Below are positions 7,698 through 15,204 of a DNA stretch of 38,420 nt, piece by piece. The position numbers were made by a program, and so were the translations under genes. Where the stretch lies: assembly GCA_021810705.1 (NCBI GenBank), contig JAJZID010000004.1, positions 1 to 38,420 of the forward strand. The letters run 5' to 3'. Below the pieces are notes generated by a model. The model was not told the origin of the DNA and searched no databases. It worked only from the letters and a program-made list of their open reading frames with translations. Origin of the DNA: Actinomycetes bacterium (GTDB lineage: Bacteria; Actinomycetota; Thermoleophilia; Solirubrobacterales; Solirubrobacteraceae). The first letter of the stretch is position 1; each line of letters opens with the position of its first letter.

Positions 7698-7941
7698 ACA
7701 ACATGCGACCGTAGAGACAGAGCGGGAGATGACTGATAGGCAGGCAGTTGAGTTGCTGACCCTGCTGGTCAGCTACGGCTCGATCGACGAGGTGCCATCA
7801 CCTGCGCTCGGCTTGCTGACAGTCCGAGAGCTGGTCGGCGAGCTGATCGACTCGTTACCCCGGACGGATCACTCGATCGGCTGGACACCACAGCTGCGCG
7901 AGCGCGTCGAGGCCCTCTACGGCCGAGGCGCGATGACCTGA
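7687..7941 (+). CDS. small hypothetical protein divergent from the integrase operon
   Basis: An 84-aa acidic protein, predicted helical by eye (RQAVELLTLLVSYGSIDEV, LTVRELVGELIDSLP). No HTH or metal motif is recognised. The ATG at 7687 is inside the 36-bp palindrome. The internal Met at codon 15 is possible but has GGGAG directly against it rather than at normal spacing. Because it shares a symmetric promoter with the integrase operon, it is a candidate for a regulator or antagonist of that operon. That is inference from position only. Confidence 0.6.
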   Translation: MSTRQHATVETEREMTDRQAVELLTLLVSYGSIDEVPSPALGLLTVRELVGELIDSLPRTDHSIGWTPQLRERVEALYGRGAMT

Positions 7942-8041
7942 CATCGCCCCGCTGAGTGGCGATGGACCAACCAGAGGCCATCAGTGGTTGCAGCCACTCG
8001 CGGCCTCCGACAAAACCACCACCATCCGGAGGTAACCCTTG

Positions 8042-8386
8042 ATGAGTACCCAGACAACCCAGCGACATACTGGACAGACCCGGACGGCGACACGCGAGCG
8101 GCGCCGCGGAACTCCCCCGGAGCGGACCAACGCCGACGCCGTTGACCGGACGATCCTCGAGGTCGTCGATCGCGGCGGCCTGCACATCACCGAGCACGAG
8201 CTCCGCTACCAGCTGCGTCGTCGCAACGTAGACCTGGTCGCCCTGCTGGAGCGAATGATGGAGCTGGAGCACCGCGGGCTCACGGAGAGCACCCTCTGCT
8301 TCCGCCTCACACGGGCCGGCATCGAGTCATTGCCCGATGGCCACGAGCGCCCGCTCGTGGCCGGCTACCGATCCGACTGGCGCTAA
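8042..8386 (+). CDS. small hypothetical protein with possible winged-helix fold
   Basis: A 114-aa protein from the ATG at 8042. GGAGG at 8028-8032 is 9 bases upstream, and the in-frame TTG at 8039 is less likely. A basic, disordered N-terminus (about 1-35) precedes DRTILEVVDRGGLHITEHEL and ELEHRGLTESTLCFRLTRAG. The latter resembles helix-plus-wing segments in MarR/PadR-like winged helices. DNA binding is therefore possible but not shown. It converges with the minus-strand operon ending at 8383. Confidence 0.6.
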   Translation: MSTQTTQRHTGQTRTATRERRRGTPPERTNADAVDRTILEVVDRGGLHITEHELRYQLRRRNVDLVALLERMMELEHRGLTESTLCFRLTRAGIESLPDGHERPLVAGYRSDWR

Positions 8387-8619
8387 GCGGGAGAAGCCGA
8401 GCTGCGCTGTCCTTCGTGGCAGCGCAGCTCGACGGTGCGTCGTCCGCCCGGGATCGCCTTGCACCACGGTCCAGAACCTGTCGGCCAGCTCCCACTCAGC
8501 AGCACGACGAGACCCAGTGCCTCCTCAAGAGCCTGATGCGGAGGGCTCACGTAGTTCACGGCCGGGCTCTTCGTCAGTTGCTCGTTCCGTTCCTCGCTGA
8601 CCACAACGACCCAGCTCAC
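8383..8619 (-). CDS. hypothetical small protein, end of four-gene overlapping operon
   Basis: A 78-aa protein from the GTG at 8619, which overlaps the preceding stop (GTGA at 8616-8619). It contains ALEEALGLVVLLSGSWPTGS and no recognisable motif. Only the overlap chain and consistent strand support it. The composition is otherwise unremarkable. Confidence 0.45.
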   Translation of the reverse strand: MSWVVVVSEERNEQLTKSPAVNYVSPPHQALEEALGLVVLLSGSWPTGSGPWCKAIPGGRRTVELRCHEGQRSSASPA

Positions 8620-8834
8620 GGCCGCGCCCCCCGCTGGTGTTCCACCTCACTGGACCGTCCGCCGGCCGCGAGCAGGTCCAGGCTCCGGGCGCATTCGCTG
8701 AAAGACAGGGTGCAAGTCCGCAGTGCCCGGTCGAGCAGCAACCGTTCAAAACTCACCGGCATCTCGGCAACAGCGCACTCCAGCTCCACGATCGCGCGCT
8801 GCAGGTGTGAGCAGACACGTTCACGCCAGCACAT
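8616..8834 (-). CDS. hypothetical small protein in overlapping operon
   Basis: A 72-aa protein from the ATG at 8834, which shares bases with the stop of the upstream 47-aa ORF (TGATG). GTG at 8837 is the alternative start used in the ORF track. It is helical and Leu/Glu-rich (LQRAIVELECAVAEMPVSFE). No family recognised. Confidence 0.5.
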   Translation of the reverse strand: MCWRERVCSHLQRAIVELECAVAEMPVSFERLLLDRALRTCTLSFSECARSLDLLAAGGRSSEVEHQRGARP

Positions 8835-8977
8835 CACGTAAAGCAGTGGCCGCCGTCGCAGGTCACGTCACTTGCGAAGGTCAGCTGCTCGTGGGCGTGT
8901 AAAACGCGCAGCGTCGTGCCTTCACGAGCGCCCTGGTTGGTGAAGTACACGGCCCCGCATCCGATGTAGCGACTCAT
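8834..8977 (-). CDS. 47-aa ORF in overlapping operon (absent from ORF track)
   Basis: ATG at 8977 overlaps the upstream stop (ATGA at 8974-8977). The ORF reads MSRYIGCGAVYFTNQGAREG, then a tail ending SDVTCDGGHCFT and a TGA at 8834-8836. The downstream gene starts within that stop. Three Cys and a C-terminal CDGGHC could bind metal. The residue composition looks protein-like, and the double overlap argues that it is translated. Confidence 0.5.
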   Translation of the reverse strand: MSRYIGCGAVYFTNQGAREGTTLRVLHAHEQLTFASDVTCDGGHCFT

Positions 8978-9345
8978 GCGGACGCGGCCCCCAGTGCGGC
9001 AGCCGGCACGTCGCTACTGTCGCTTCCGTCCTCCGGCACCGGGCTACGCTCCGTCGTCGCGCGGCCGCCAGGCGCGGTCGGCCGCGAGCTGCGCTTCCCG
9101 GTCTTTCCTCGGCCAGTGAGCTCTGCTGCCAGCCCGGTGCCGACTAGCCCGACGAGCGCCTGATACGCCGCGTCGGCGCCAGCCTGCGCGTCCCCGAGCG
9201 CCCTCTGTGCGACGGCGACATCGTGCTCGGCGTTGGTGACCTTCTCCTCGGCGTGGGCCAGTGCGACGAGCGCGTCGCGTTCCTGGTTGTAGAGATCCTT
9301 GAGCCGATCGAGCTGCTCGGCTGGGACTGCGACCTTGCGTGGCAT
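8974..9345 (-). CDS. coiled-coil hypothetical protein, first gene of overlapping operon
   Basis: A 123-aa protein from the ATG at 9345 (MPRKVAVPAEQLDRLKDLYN), preceded by AGGAG at good spacing. The centre is a heptad-like Ala/Glu/Gln coiled coil (HAEEKVTNAEHDVAVAQRAL), and the C-terminal 45 residues are disordered and Pro/Ser/Thr-rich. The ORF track extends it to GTG 9636, adding 97 residues of Pro/Gly/Ala-rich sequence. That start has no ribosome-binding site and is less likely. Its function is unknown. Small coiled-coil proteins in mobile elements often serve partition or mobilization. Confidence 0.55.
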   Translation of the reverse strand: MPRKVAVPAEQLDRLKDLYNQERDALVALAHAEEKVTNAEHDVAVAQRALGDAQAGADAAYQALVGLVGTGLAAELTGRGKTGKRSSRPTAPGGRATTERSPVPEDGSDSSDVPAAALGAASA

Positions 9346-9819
9346 GCGTACTCTGCTCCTGTGGGCGGGTTCCGCCGACGCGACCGTCGGCCTCACCCAT
9401 ACCTGGACACCTGGTCCGCTGCCACCTGGCGGCAGGGAATCGATCGCAGCCAGGTCGTTGAGGCATGCCGCAACGTCGCTACCGGCCGCTGGATTGCAAT
9501 TGGCCTCTTCGGCGGCGGCGTCGGTCAACCGTCCGGGCTGCGTTCCGGCCGGCAGCAGCAATACCTTCGGACGGCCTCGCGAATGTGCTGCGATCTCGCC
9601 AGTCCTGGGTTCCAGCACGTCGCGCGAGGTGGACACGCTGCCCAGCCCGACGCCTTGCTCAGGCCCTTGCGCTCCTGGTAGACGACCTCCACATCACTGT
9701 GAGGTTCTCGCGGTCACGGTCTGCGGACGATCCGGGGCAGCCTCTGACACCCGTCCATCGTCGCGCCCCAGATCCCACCAGACTCACGATCGCAGCCAAC
9801 AGCTCTGATGGGCTCGGGG
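9346..9819. other. 474-bp stretch without a confident gene
   Basis: ORFs exist in several frames but none has convincing composition, a ribosome-binding site and an end together. The minus frame 9346-9636 is an open extension of the coiled-coil gene (SRGRPKVLLLPAGTQPGRLT) and might be a genuine N-terminal region or a decayed gene. Promoters for the 8383-9345 operon should lie here. None could be pinned down. Confidence 0.4.
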
Positions 9820-10206
9820 TCAACTGCCAAAGATCTCGCTGAACTGATCTTGCGCGTCTTCGCTGCCGGTGACGGTGAGCGAGATTTCTTGTGTGTCGGC
9901 AGTGATGGTCATTGTGAGGAATGGGCAGCAGTCGGCCTCGAGCGCGACGAGTTCGTGTAGGGCATGTTCGAGTTGGGGGTCGGCGGTAAAGGTCAGCCGT
10001 CGGCCACCGTTGATGGATGTTCGTCTGTGCGGGTGGGTGCGCAAGAGTTCGCTGACGGTCGCTGTGCGTGCTGTCAGCGCAGCGGGCGAGAGACTGCACC
10101 GTGTTTGGCAGGTGTTCTCTTTGGTCATGGGTCCTCGGCGGGTCTGGTGCTTGGGGTTTCGATCCAGTCCTTTGCCGCGGGTCGGCTTGAGGTCAAGTCC
10201 GCTCAT
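9820..10206 (-). CDS. small CCPF-motif protein linked to a BASS transporter
   Basis: A 128-aa protein with a C-terminal half ending in the conserved-looking ELVALEADCCPFLTMTIT around residues 85-102. Paired cysteines followed by Pro-Phe recur in small actinobacterial proteins beside metal or metalloid resistance genes, a recollection and not a search. An N-terminal CQTRC adds a second Cys pair. The ATG at 10206 overlaps the transporter stop (ATGA, 10203-10206). The internal ATG at 10128, with GAGG just upstream, gives a 102-aa product and may be the real start, because residues 1-26 look like untranslated leader. Cytoplasmic thiol binding of a metal(loid) is the inferred role. Confidence 0.6.
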   Translation of the reverse strand: MSGLDLKPTRGKGLDRNPKHQTRRGPMTKENTCQTRCSLSPAALTARTATVSELLRTHPHRRTSINGGRRLTFTADPQLEHALHELVALEADCCPFLTMTITADTQEISLTVTGSEDAQDQFSEIFGS

Positions 10207-11144
10207 ACGAGTCGGGGATGGGGTGAGCGGCGGCGCATCCAGGTTGCTGCGAGTGCGCCGGCGAGGAGCATGAGCGCACCGTAGATGCCGCCGACGCTCG
10301 CGGCGGCGGGGCTGAATGCTTGGGTTGCGAGTGCGGCAGCGACGGCGAAGTCCCGCAGCCCGGTCGTGAACGCGACTGCGCCGGGGTCTAGCGCGTGTGT
10401 GCGTAGCCGCTGTGAGAGGAGCAGTCCGAGGGCGGCGGAGGCGATCATGAACGCGGCACTGCCGAGGATCTCCTGGGCGAGCCGGTGGCCGCCGTGGACG
10501 TTGCTGACTGCTGCGTAGAGCAACAGGCAGACGGTCACGGCCGCGAGTCCGTTCAGTGAGCCCTCTGCGCGCTTGAGCGCCGGTTGGCGGCCGCGGAGCA
10601 GCAGCCCGGCAGCCAGCGGTGCGAGCACCACCAGCGAGAAGCGGCCCAACAGGCTGAGGCTGCCGCCGGGACCGGTGGTGTGCGCGAGTAGCCCAGCGAG
10701 CACCGGGCCGAGGATTGCCGAGCAGATCAGCGACGCGGTCAGGATCCCGAGTCCGAGCACCGAGTCTCCGCCCGCCAAGCCGATCAGCCCGACGCTCGCG
10801 ACCTCGGTGGAGGCCAGACCGAGCGAGAGGATCCCGTCACGGACCTGCCCGTCGAACCCGCGACTGATCAGCCACGCCACCCCGGTCAACACCAGCACCA
10901 CGCTCAGTGCGATGACCGCGATCACGGGCATGCGACCGCGCAGCGCGTGCAGGTCTCGGGGGTTGATCTGTAGCGCGGTGAACAGCACCAGCGCGGCCAG
11001 CAGCAGATCGGAGCGGCGGGCGAGCGCATGCCACGGAACGAGCAGCGCCGCGATCACAGCTGCGATCGCTATCGGTGCGATGTGATCGGCGATCCACTCC
11101 CCAGCCTGCCCGACTCGACCGAGCGGACTCACCGCGCCGTCCAT
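10203..11144 (-). CDS. BASS/ACR3-like (SBF family) membrane transporter
   Basis: A 313-aa integral membrane protein with about nine to ten hydrophobic segments. It shows the bile acid:sodium symporter layout, including LGLASTEVASVGLIGLAGGD in the first half and TTGLRDFAVAAALATQAFSP near the end, which resembles the second core motif of the fold. One Cys is in SLICSAILGP. ACR3 arsenite exporters belong to the same superfamily. However, this protein is shorter than typical ACR3 and its motifs are divergent, so the substrate is left open. It is co-transcribed with the CCPF protein and diverges from the SoxR-type regulator across the SoxR box at 11192-11209, so redox-controlled expression is likely. 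Confidence 0.72.
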   Translation of the reverse strand: MDGAVSPLGRVGQAGEWIADHIAPIAIAAVIAALLVPWHALARRSDLLLAALVLFTALQINPRDLHALRGRMPVIAVIALSVVLVLTGVAWLISRGFDGQVRDGILSLGLASTEVASVGLIGLAGGDSVLGLGILTASLICSAILGPVLAGLLAHTTGPGGSLSLLGRFSLVVLAPLAAGLLLRGRQPALKRAEGSLNGLAAVTVCLLLYAAVSNVHGGHRLAQEILGSAAFMIASAALGLLLSQRLRTHALDPGAVAFTTGLRDFAVAAALATQAFSPAAASVGGIYGALMLLAGALAATWMRRRSPHPRLV

Positions 11145-11191
11145 TTCCTCGGCGGGCGCAGGCGGGGAGGCGGCACGGTGTTAGCGTCCCA

Positions 11192-11209
11192 CCTCAACCC
11201 AGGTTGAGG
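11192..11209. promoter_or_regulatory. SoxR-box-format operator between transporter and SoxR-type gene
   Basis: CCTCAA-CCCAGG-TTGAGG has the half-sites and six-base spacing of the SoxR box (CCTCAA-N6-TTGAGG). The symmetry extends one further base on each side (A...T). On the minus strand TTGACC (11213-11208) abuts it as a possible -35 for the transporter operon, but the -10 at MerR-type spacing is poor. Confidence 0.75.
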
Positions 11210-11221
11210 TCAAGGAACGCA

Positions 11222-11686
11222 ATGAGCAGCGCCGATGAGAGCCTCGCGATTGGCGAGGTCGCCCGCCGAGCGGGAATGACCGTGTCGAGGATCCGGTTCT
11301 ATGAACAGACCGGCCTGCTCGCCGAGCCCGAACGACAGTCGGGCAAGCGATGCTATCGGTCCGAGGTGCTCACCCAGCTGGCGATCATCGACGCCGCTCA
11401 ACGCGTCGGATTCTCTCTCGATGAGATCCGCGACCTCGTCTGGGGTCGCGGCGATCCCGCTCACGAGCGGCTGCGGCAACTCGCGATCCGCAAGCTGCCC
11501 GAGATCGACGAACTGATCGAACGTGCGACCGCGGTTCGACACCTGCTCGCTGTCTGCAGCACCTGCCGATGCGCTCGGATCGAGGAGTGCCGTCTGCTGA
11601 CCGAGCCGGCCGGTCCGTCCCGCGATCAGCCCGCCGAGGCCGCGCTCAAGCGACGCATCACGGGAGACGCCAGCACCCGAACATAG
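11222..11686 (+). CDS. soxR: SoxR-type MerR-family redox regulator
   Basis: A 154-aa MerR-family activator. The N-terminal HTH reads LAIGEVARRAGMTVSRIRFY and continues YEQTGLLAEPER. A dimerisation helix spans about residues 80-110. VCSTCRCARIEEC (C112, C115, C117, C123) matches the CX2CXCX5C ligand pattern of the SoxR [2Fe-2S] cluster. The protein should sense redox-active compounds or oxidants and activate the adjacent transporter operon, and possibly itself, through the SoxR-format box 13 bp upstream. The ATG at 11222 has AAGGA six bases upstream. The longer frame from 11075 runs through the operator and is rejected. Other MerR sensors also use C-terminal Cys, but the spacing plus the operator favour SoxR. 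Confidence 0.82.
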   Translation: MSSADESLAIGEVARRAGMTVSRIRFYEQTGLLAEPERQSGKRCYRSEVLTQLAIIDAAQRVGFSLDEIRDLVWGRGDPAHERLRQLAIRKLPEIDELIERATAVRHLLAVCSTCRCARIEECRLLTEPAGPSRDQPAEAALKRRITGDASTRT

Positions 11687-11736
11687 GACTCGACAGCGCA
11701 GCCGTTCTCGTCGCGGTTCCGGCGGTCAGCCGTCGT

Positions 11737-11766
11737 TTGCGCTAACGATTCAATGGTTGTTAGGAT
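11737..11766 (+). promoter_or_regulatory. promoter/operator of the CadC-type gene, probably leaderless
   Basis: TTGCGC (11737-11742), an 18-bp spacer and TAGGAT (11761-11766) precede the GTG start at 11773 by seven bases, suggesting a leaderless transcript. CTAAC (11742-11746) and GTTAG (11759-11763) form an inverted repeat over the spacer and -10, with AACGATT/AATGGTT inside it. This is a likely autorepression operator. Confidence 0.5.
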
Positions 11767-11772
11767 GTTGGC

Positions 11773-12126
11773 GTGGCTAACGACCGCTGTGATCTGCTGT
11801 GCCTCGATCTCCCGCGTGCCGAGCGGTTGCGTTCGCAGCGACCGGACGTCGCCGTGGCCGAGCAGGCGGCGTCGCGGGCGAAAGCGCTCGGTGATCCCAC
11901 GCGGCTGACGATCGCGTTGGCGCTGCGTGATGGCGAGGAGCTGTGTGTCTGTGATCTGGCCTGGGTCGTTGAGCGCAGCGAGAACCTCGTCTCCCATCAC
12001 GTTCGGCTGCTGCGCAGCAGCGGGTTGGTGAGCTCGCGCCGGGATGGGAAGATGGTGCTGTACTCGCTCACCGACACCGGCCGGGCGCTGCTGAGCGCCG
12101 TCGTCCAGCAGGCATCGTTCGCATGA
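11773..12126 (+). CDS. CadC-type ArsR/SmtB-family metal-responsive repressor
   Basis: A 117-aa winged-helix repressor. CDLLCLDL at the N-terminus (C6, C10) and EELCVCDLAW in the recognition region match the four-Cys alpha-3N site of CadC, which binds Cd(II), Pb(II) and similar thiophilic ions. The HTH is LAWVVERSENLVSHHVRLLR, followed by a wing (SSRRDGKMVLYSLTD). Metal binding should release the operator and allow expression of the cation-efflux protein that starts inside its stop (ATGA, 12123-12126). The start is GTG with no ribosome-binding site, consistent with a leaderless message. The metal specificity is inferred from the Cys pattern. Confidence 0.85.
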   Translation: MANDRCDLLCLDLPRAERLRSQRPDVAVAEQAASRAKALGDPTRLTIALALRDGEELCVCDLAWVVERSENLVSHHVRLLRSSGLVSSRRDGKMVLYSLTDTGRALLSAVVQQASFA

Positions 12127-12860
12127 GCCCGGTCCAGCTGCCCGTGTTCACCAGCACCACCGACCTCGCCACCGATGGGCCGTGGACTCCGGACGAGTCG
12201 TGGTTGCGGGATTCGCGCCGGGCGCGAGCGTTGTCGTGGGCGTCCCTGGCGTGGATGACTGTTGAGGGGGTCGTTGGCCTGATCGCCGGGTTGGACGCCA
12301 ACGCGTTGAGCGTGGTCGTATGGGCCGCGTCGTCGTTTGTCGAGGGGCTCGCGTCGATGATTGTGATCTGGCGGTTCACCGGCTCAAGGACGATGAGCGC
12401 GCGCAGCGAACAGACCGCGCAACAACTCGTCGCTGGCACATTTCTTCTGCTCGTCCCGTTCTTCGTCTATGAGGCGATCCGTCGGCTGGTCGACGGCAGC
12501 GACACGACCACGAGCATCTTCGGGATCGCTGTCACGGCCTCAGCGATCGTGCTGATGCCGGCCCTCGGCCGCGCGAAGCTCAAGCTCGGCAGCCGGCTCG
12601 GTTCCGCGGCGACCGCGGGCGAGGGCGTCCAGAACCTGATGTGCGCGCTGCAAGCCACCGCCGCGCTGATTGCTCTGATCGGTGCTTCTGCCGGCGTGAG
12701 CGTGATCGACCCGATCGCCGCGCTCGTCGTCGCCGGGATCGCGGCCAAAGAGAGCGTCGAACTCTGGCAGGGGGAGGCCGACGATTGCTGCGCGCCAGTC
12801 GGCTTTAGTGATCGGGCTGGGGCTGGCTGCGGTTGTGCGGACGGCTGCGACTGCTGCTGA
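12123..12860 (+). CDS. cation-efflux (CDF-like) membrane protein with Cys-rich tail
   Basis: A 245-aa protein with about five to six membrane segments: SWASLAWMTVEGVVGLIAGL, AASSFVEGLASMIVIWRFTG, FLLLVPFFVYEAIRR, TASAIVLMPALG, LQATAALIALIGASAG and IDPIAALVVAGIAA. It belongs to the transmembrane-only cation transporter group related to CDF proteins, but the usual acidic FGLDS metal site reads VWAASS here. The tail DDCCAP...GCGCADGCDCC has eight Cys and replaces the normal CDF cytoplasmic domain. It is coupled to the CadC-type sensor and probably exports, or hands over, the metal that sensor detects. Its shared Cys modules with ArsM are noted in the findings. Confidence 0.72.
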   Translation: MSPVQLPVFTSTTDLATDGPWTPDESWLRDSRRARALSWASLAWMTVEGVVGLIAGLDANALSVVVWAASSFVEGLASMIVIWRFTGSRTMSARSEQTAQQLVAGTFLLLVPFFVYEAIRRLVDGSDTTTSIFGIAVTASAIVLMPALGRAKLKLGSRLGSAATAGEGVQNLMCALQATAALIALIGASAGVSVIDPIAALVVAGIAAKESVELWQGEADDCCAPVGFSDRAGAGCGCADGCDCC

Positions 12861-12908
12861 CTCTCTGGAGGGGTCTCTTCTCGGAGCTGCGGGGTCGGTG
12901 TGTGAGGA

Positions 12909-13880
12909 TCATGGGGTGAGCAGCTCGCGGAGCTGCGCAGCGTTCTGGACGCCGTAGTCGCGGTAGCAGTTGTTCATCAGCAGGTGTGACTCGCTCGCCT
13001 GCTCGACGACTTGGCTGATCTCATTGGCCAGCCCCTCGAGCTCGTTCTCGGAGTAGAGGTACCGGAACCGCTCAGCGGCGGTCGTCGTGCGGCCTTTCCA
13101 GGTGTCGTTGGCGCGGCCGTGAAACCGCATCACGAACAGCTCGGGCGTGGTGATCTCCAGCAGCCGCGGCAACTCCGACGCCGAGGGCGCGTCGACGCAG
13201 ACGTAGGTGAGGTGCTGGTCGCGCAGCAGATCGAAGGTGCGCTCGCGATCACGGTCACTGGCGACCCACCGCGGGGAGCGCAGCTCAACACAGACCCGGT
13301 AATCGGGCATCCGTTCTCGCAGCGCCTCAAGCTCGACGCGGTGTTCTTTGCTGGGGTGAAACCACGGCGGGTACTGAAACAGCACCGCCCCGAGCCGGCC
13401 GCTGTCCTGCAGCGGTGCCAGCGCGGCGGTGAACCGTCGCCATGCCTCGTCGAGCGCGTCGGGCTCAAGGTGGGACACGTAGAGGCTGCGCTTCTCCCGC
13501 ACCTCCTCAGACAGCCCTTCGCGCAGATCCTTCCACAGACTCTGGGGCTTGGTCGGGTGACCGGTCAGCAACGAGTACGCCTTCACGTCAAAGCGAAACC
13601 CCTCGGGGGTGCGCTGCGCCCAGAGCCGCGCCTGCTGCTCCGCCGGCGGCGCGTAATAGGTCGAGTCGATCTCAGCGACCGGGAACCGGGAGGCGTAGAA
13701 CTGCAACCGCTCCTCCGCGCTCATCGTCCTGCGCGGATACCAATCGCTCTCCTGAAGAAGCGTCTTGTCCGTCCACGAGCACGTGCCACAGAACACCGTG
13801 TGGCCATCGAGTTCGAGTCGGGCACCGAGCTTGAGCGCGGCGCTATCTGGAGTCTCAGACGTTGAGCCGGCGGCGGACAT
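12909..13880 (-). CDS. DUF72 (YecE-like) family protein
   Basis: A 323-aa DUF72 protein with a TIM-barrel-type family layout. VFCGTCSWTDKTLL, EIDSTYYAPPAEQQARLWAQ, FRFDVKAYSLLTGHP, FQYPPWFHPS, ELRSPRWV and VMRFHGRANDTW follow the family order. The biochemical function of DUF72 is not established. The longest Met start (13880) is taken, though about 25 residues precede the conserved core and MSAEER is too late to be a start. The gene is convergent with the cation-efflux gene and has no obvious link to resistance, so it may be an independent insert in the island. Confidence 0.85.
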   Translation of the reverse strand: MSAAGSTSETPDSAALKLGARLELDGHTVFCGTCSWTDKTLLQESDWYPRRTMSAEERLQFYASRFPVAEIDSTYYAPPAEQQARLWAQRTPEGFRFDVKAYSLLTGHPTKPQSLWKDLREGLSEEVREKRSLYVSHLEPDALDEAWRRFTAALAPLQDSGRLGAVLFQYPPWFHPSKEHRVELEALRERMPDYRVCVELRSPRWVASDRDRERTFDLLRDQHLTYVCVDAPSASELPRLLEITTPELFVMRFHGRANDTWKGRTTTAAERFRYLYSENELEGLANEISQVVEQASESHLLMNNCYRDYGVQNAAQLRELLTP

Positions 13881-13916
13881 ACCTGCAAACTACCCGCCTC
13901 GATGAGGAGCTTGCCG

Positions 13917-14696
13917 CTATGCAGCTTGCTGCAGATAGTGACCGCCGACGACGCTCGCGATTGCGCCAAGTAGCCGCCGCAGGGCGCGTTCGGGCAGGAG
14001 CGATTGCAAGCGCGCGCCGCAGTAGCTGCCGGCGAAGCCTCCTGCCCCGAGGCACGCGCCGAGGATCCATTCCGGAGCGATCGTGCCGCCATGCACCAGC
14101 TGCAGCACCTGGTAAGTCGCGATCCCCGCAATCGAAGTCAAGAACGTCGCCGCGAGAGTGGCGGGAGCGACCTCGTAAACGGAGTAGCCGAGCGCGATCA
14201 GGATCGGCGCGAGGATCGACCCACCACCGATCCCATAGAGCCCACCGATCACACCGACAGCGAGGGCAAGGAGCCAGGTGAGCTGCTGCTGCCGGCGGGT
14301 CGGCGTCGGCCGTTGACGCTCGACGGTCTGCCGGCCGAGCAAGATCCACAAGCCAAGCGGCAGCAGGACGAGTCCGGCGATCAGCGTGAAGGCGTGCTGT
14401 CCAGAGAGCACCTCAACGCGCAGCACTGAACCGGCGATCACGCCCGGCAAGGTCCCGGCGACGAGGACGCCGGTCAGCGGTCCGCGAAGCCTCTGTTCTC
14501 GTGCGAACCTCAATAGTCCGCCCGGCGTCGCGGCGACGTTGAACAGCAGGTTGGTCGGTGTGACGGCGGGGCTCGGGACGTGCAGCACGCTCAGCTGGAT
14601 CGGCAGCAACAGCACCGCCCCAGACACCCCAGCAGGAGTAGTCAGGACTGCGAGAAGGAACGCGAGACCGGCGCCGACCGGCCACTGCCAATGCAT
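13917..14696 (-). CDS. TSUP (TauE/SafE-type) membrane permease
   Basis: A 259-aa protein with about eight membrane segments and two related halves, as in the TSUP family. Half one contains TTPAGVSGAVLLLPIQLSVL and PTNLLFNVAATPGGLLRF. Half two contains VGVIGGLYGIGGGSILAPIL and PATLAATFLTSIAGI. TSUP proteins move sulfur or organic anions (sulfite, thiosulfate, sulfoacetate). The substrate here is unknown. The ATG at 14696 has no clear Shine-Dalgarno. The gap to the globin gene is only 22 bp on the same strand, suggesting co-transcription with the upstream oxidoreductase/globin group. Confidence 0.85.
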   Translation of the reverse strand: MHWQWPVGAGLAFLLAVLTTPAGVSGAVLLLPIQLSVLHVPSPAVTPTNLLFNVAATPGGLLRFAREQRLRGPLTGVLVAGTLPGVIAGSVLRVEVLSGQHAFTLIAGLVLLPLGLWILLGRQTVERQRPTPTRRQQQLTWLLALAVGVIGGLYGIGGGSILAPILIALGYSVYEVAPATLAATFLTSIAGIATYQVLQLVHGGTIAPEWILGACLGAGGFAGSYCGARLQSLLPERALRRLLGAIASVVGGHYLQQAA

Positions 14697-14718
14697 CGCA
14701 GCAGACTAGCCGCGGAAC

Positions 14719-15204
14719 CTATCTGCTGCCGGGCTGATAAGGCGGTGCGACACCCCAGCCCCAGCGCGGGACAGGCGCGTGCTCGACAACCTCCGCACCC
14801 GGCTGTGAGTTGTGGACCGCCAGTCGCGTTCCCCATTCGGCGTAACCCATGAGCGCCGCGCGGAACTCCGGGTCATCGGGAAGGCCGACGTCGTCGGCAG
14901 CACAGCTGAGAAGGGTCACGAACTGCAGGCGCTGCTCGGCGGTGATCGCGAGGTTCTGGTGACGGCCCAGCATGTGCTCATAACCGCCGCGGTGCTCGGT
15001 GTAGGCGGCAGAGCCGCCCATCACCTCCACCCACCAATCCGTGACGTGATCGCGATGCTCCGCGCTGACACTGCCGCCGAACAGCGCGGCGATACTCGGC
15101 GACTCCGTCTCCACGAGGTCATAGAAACGATTGAGCCAACGCGCGAACGCCTCGCGTCCCCCGCCCCACTCATAGATGCTCGGCGTCTCGGCGGCGATGC
15201 GAAT
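14719..15204 (-). CDS. group II truncated haemoglobin, start codon unresolved
   Basis: Truncated globin (2-on-2), group II, of about 160 aa. SIYEWGGGREAFARWLNRFY leads helix B, EHRDHVTDWWVEVMGG is the E region, MLGRHQNLAIT carries the probable proximal His, and the C-terminal MGYAEWGTRLAVHNSQPG is typical. Phe stands where group II proteins usually have Trp (RLQFVTLL). The ORF track begins at GTG 15114, which removes helices A/B and cannot be the real start. The frame is open to 15234 but offers no ATG, GTG or TTG before PSIYEW. ATT at 15204 is the best in-frame codon. One extra C near 15205 would instead join TTG/GTG at 15224/15218. A role in O2/NO or redox chemistry is expected. Confidence 0.75.
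   Translation of the reverse strand: MRIAAETPSIYEWGGGREAFARWLNRFYDLVETESPSIAALFGGSVSAEHRDHVTDWWVEVMGGSAAYTEHRGGYEHMLGRHQNLAITAEQRLQFVTLLSCAADDVGLPDDPEFRAALMGYAEWGTRLAVHNSQPGAEVVEHAPVPRWGWGVAPPYQPGSR

Noticed and set aside
10203-11144. ACR3 arsenite permease
   Set aside because: Same superfamily, but shorter and without clear ACR3-specific motifs; the substrate is left open.
11075-11221. longer start for the SoxR-type regulator
   Set aside because: It would translate through the SoxR box; ATG 11222 has AAGGA and begins at the conserved HTH.
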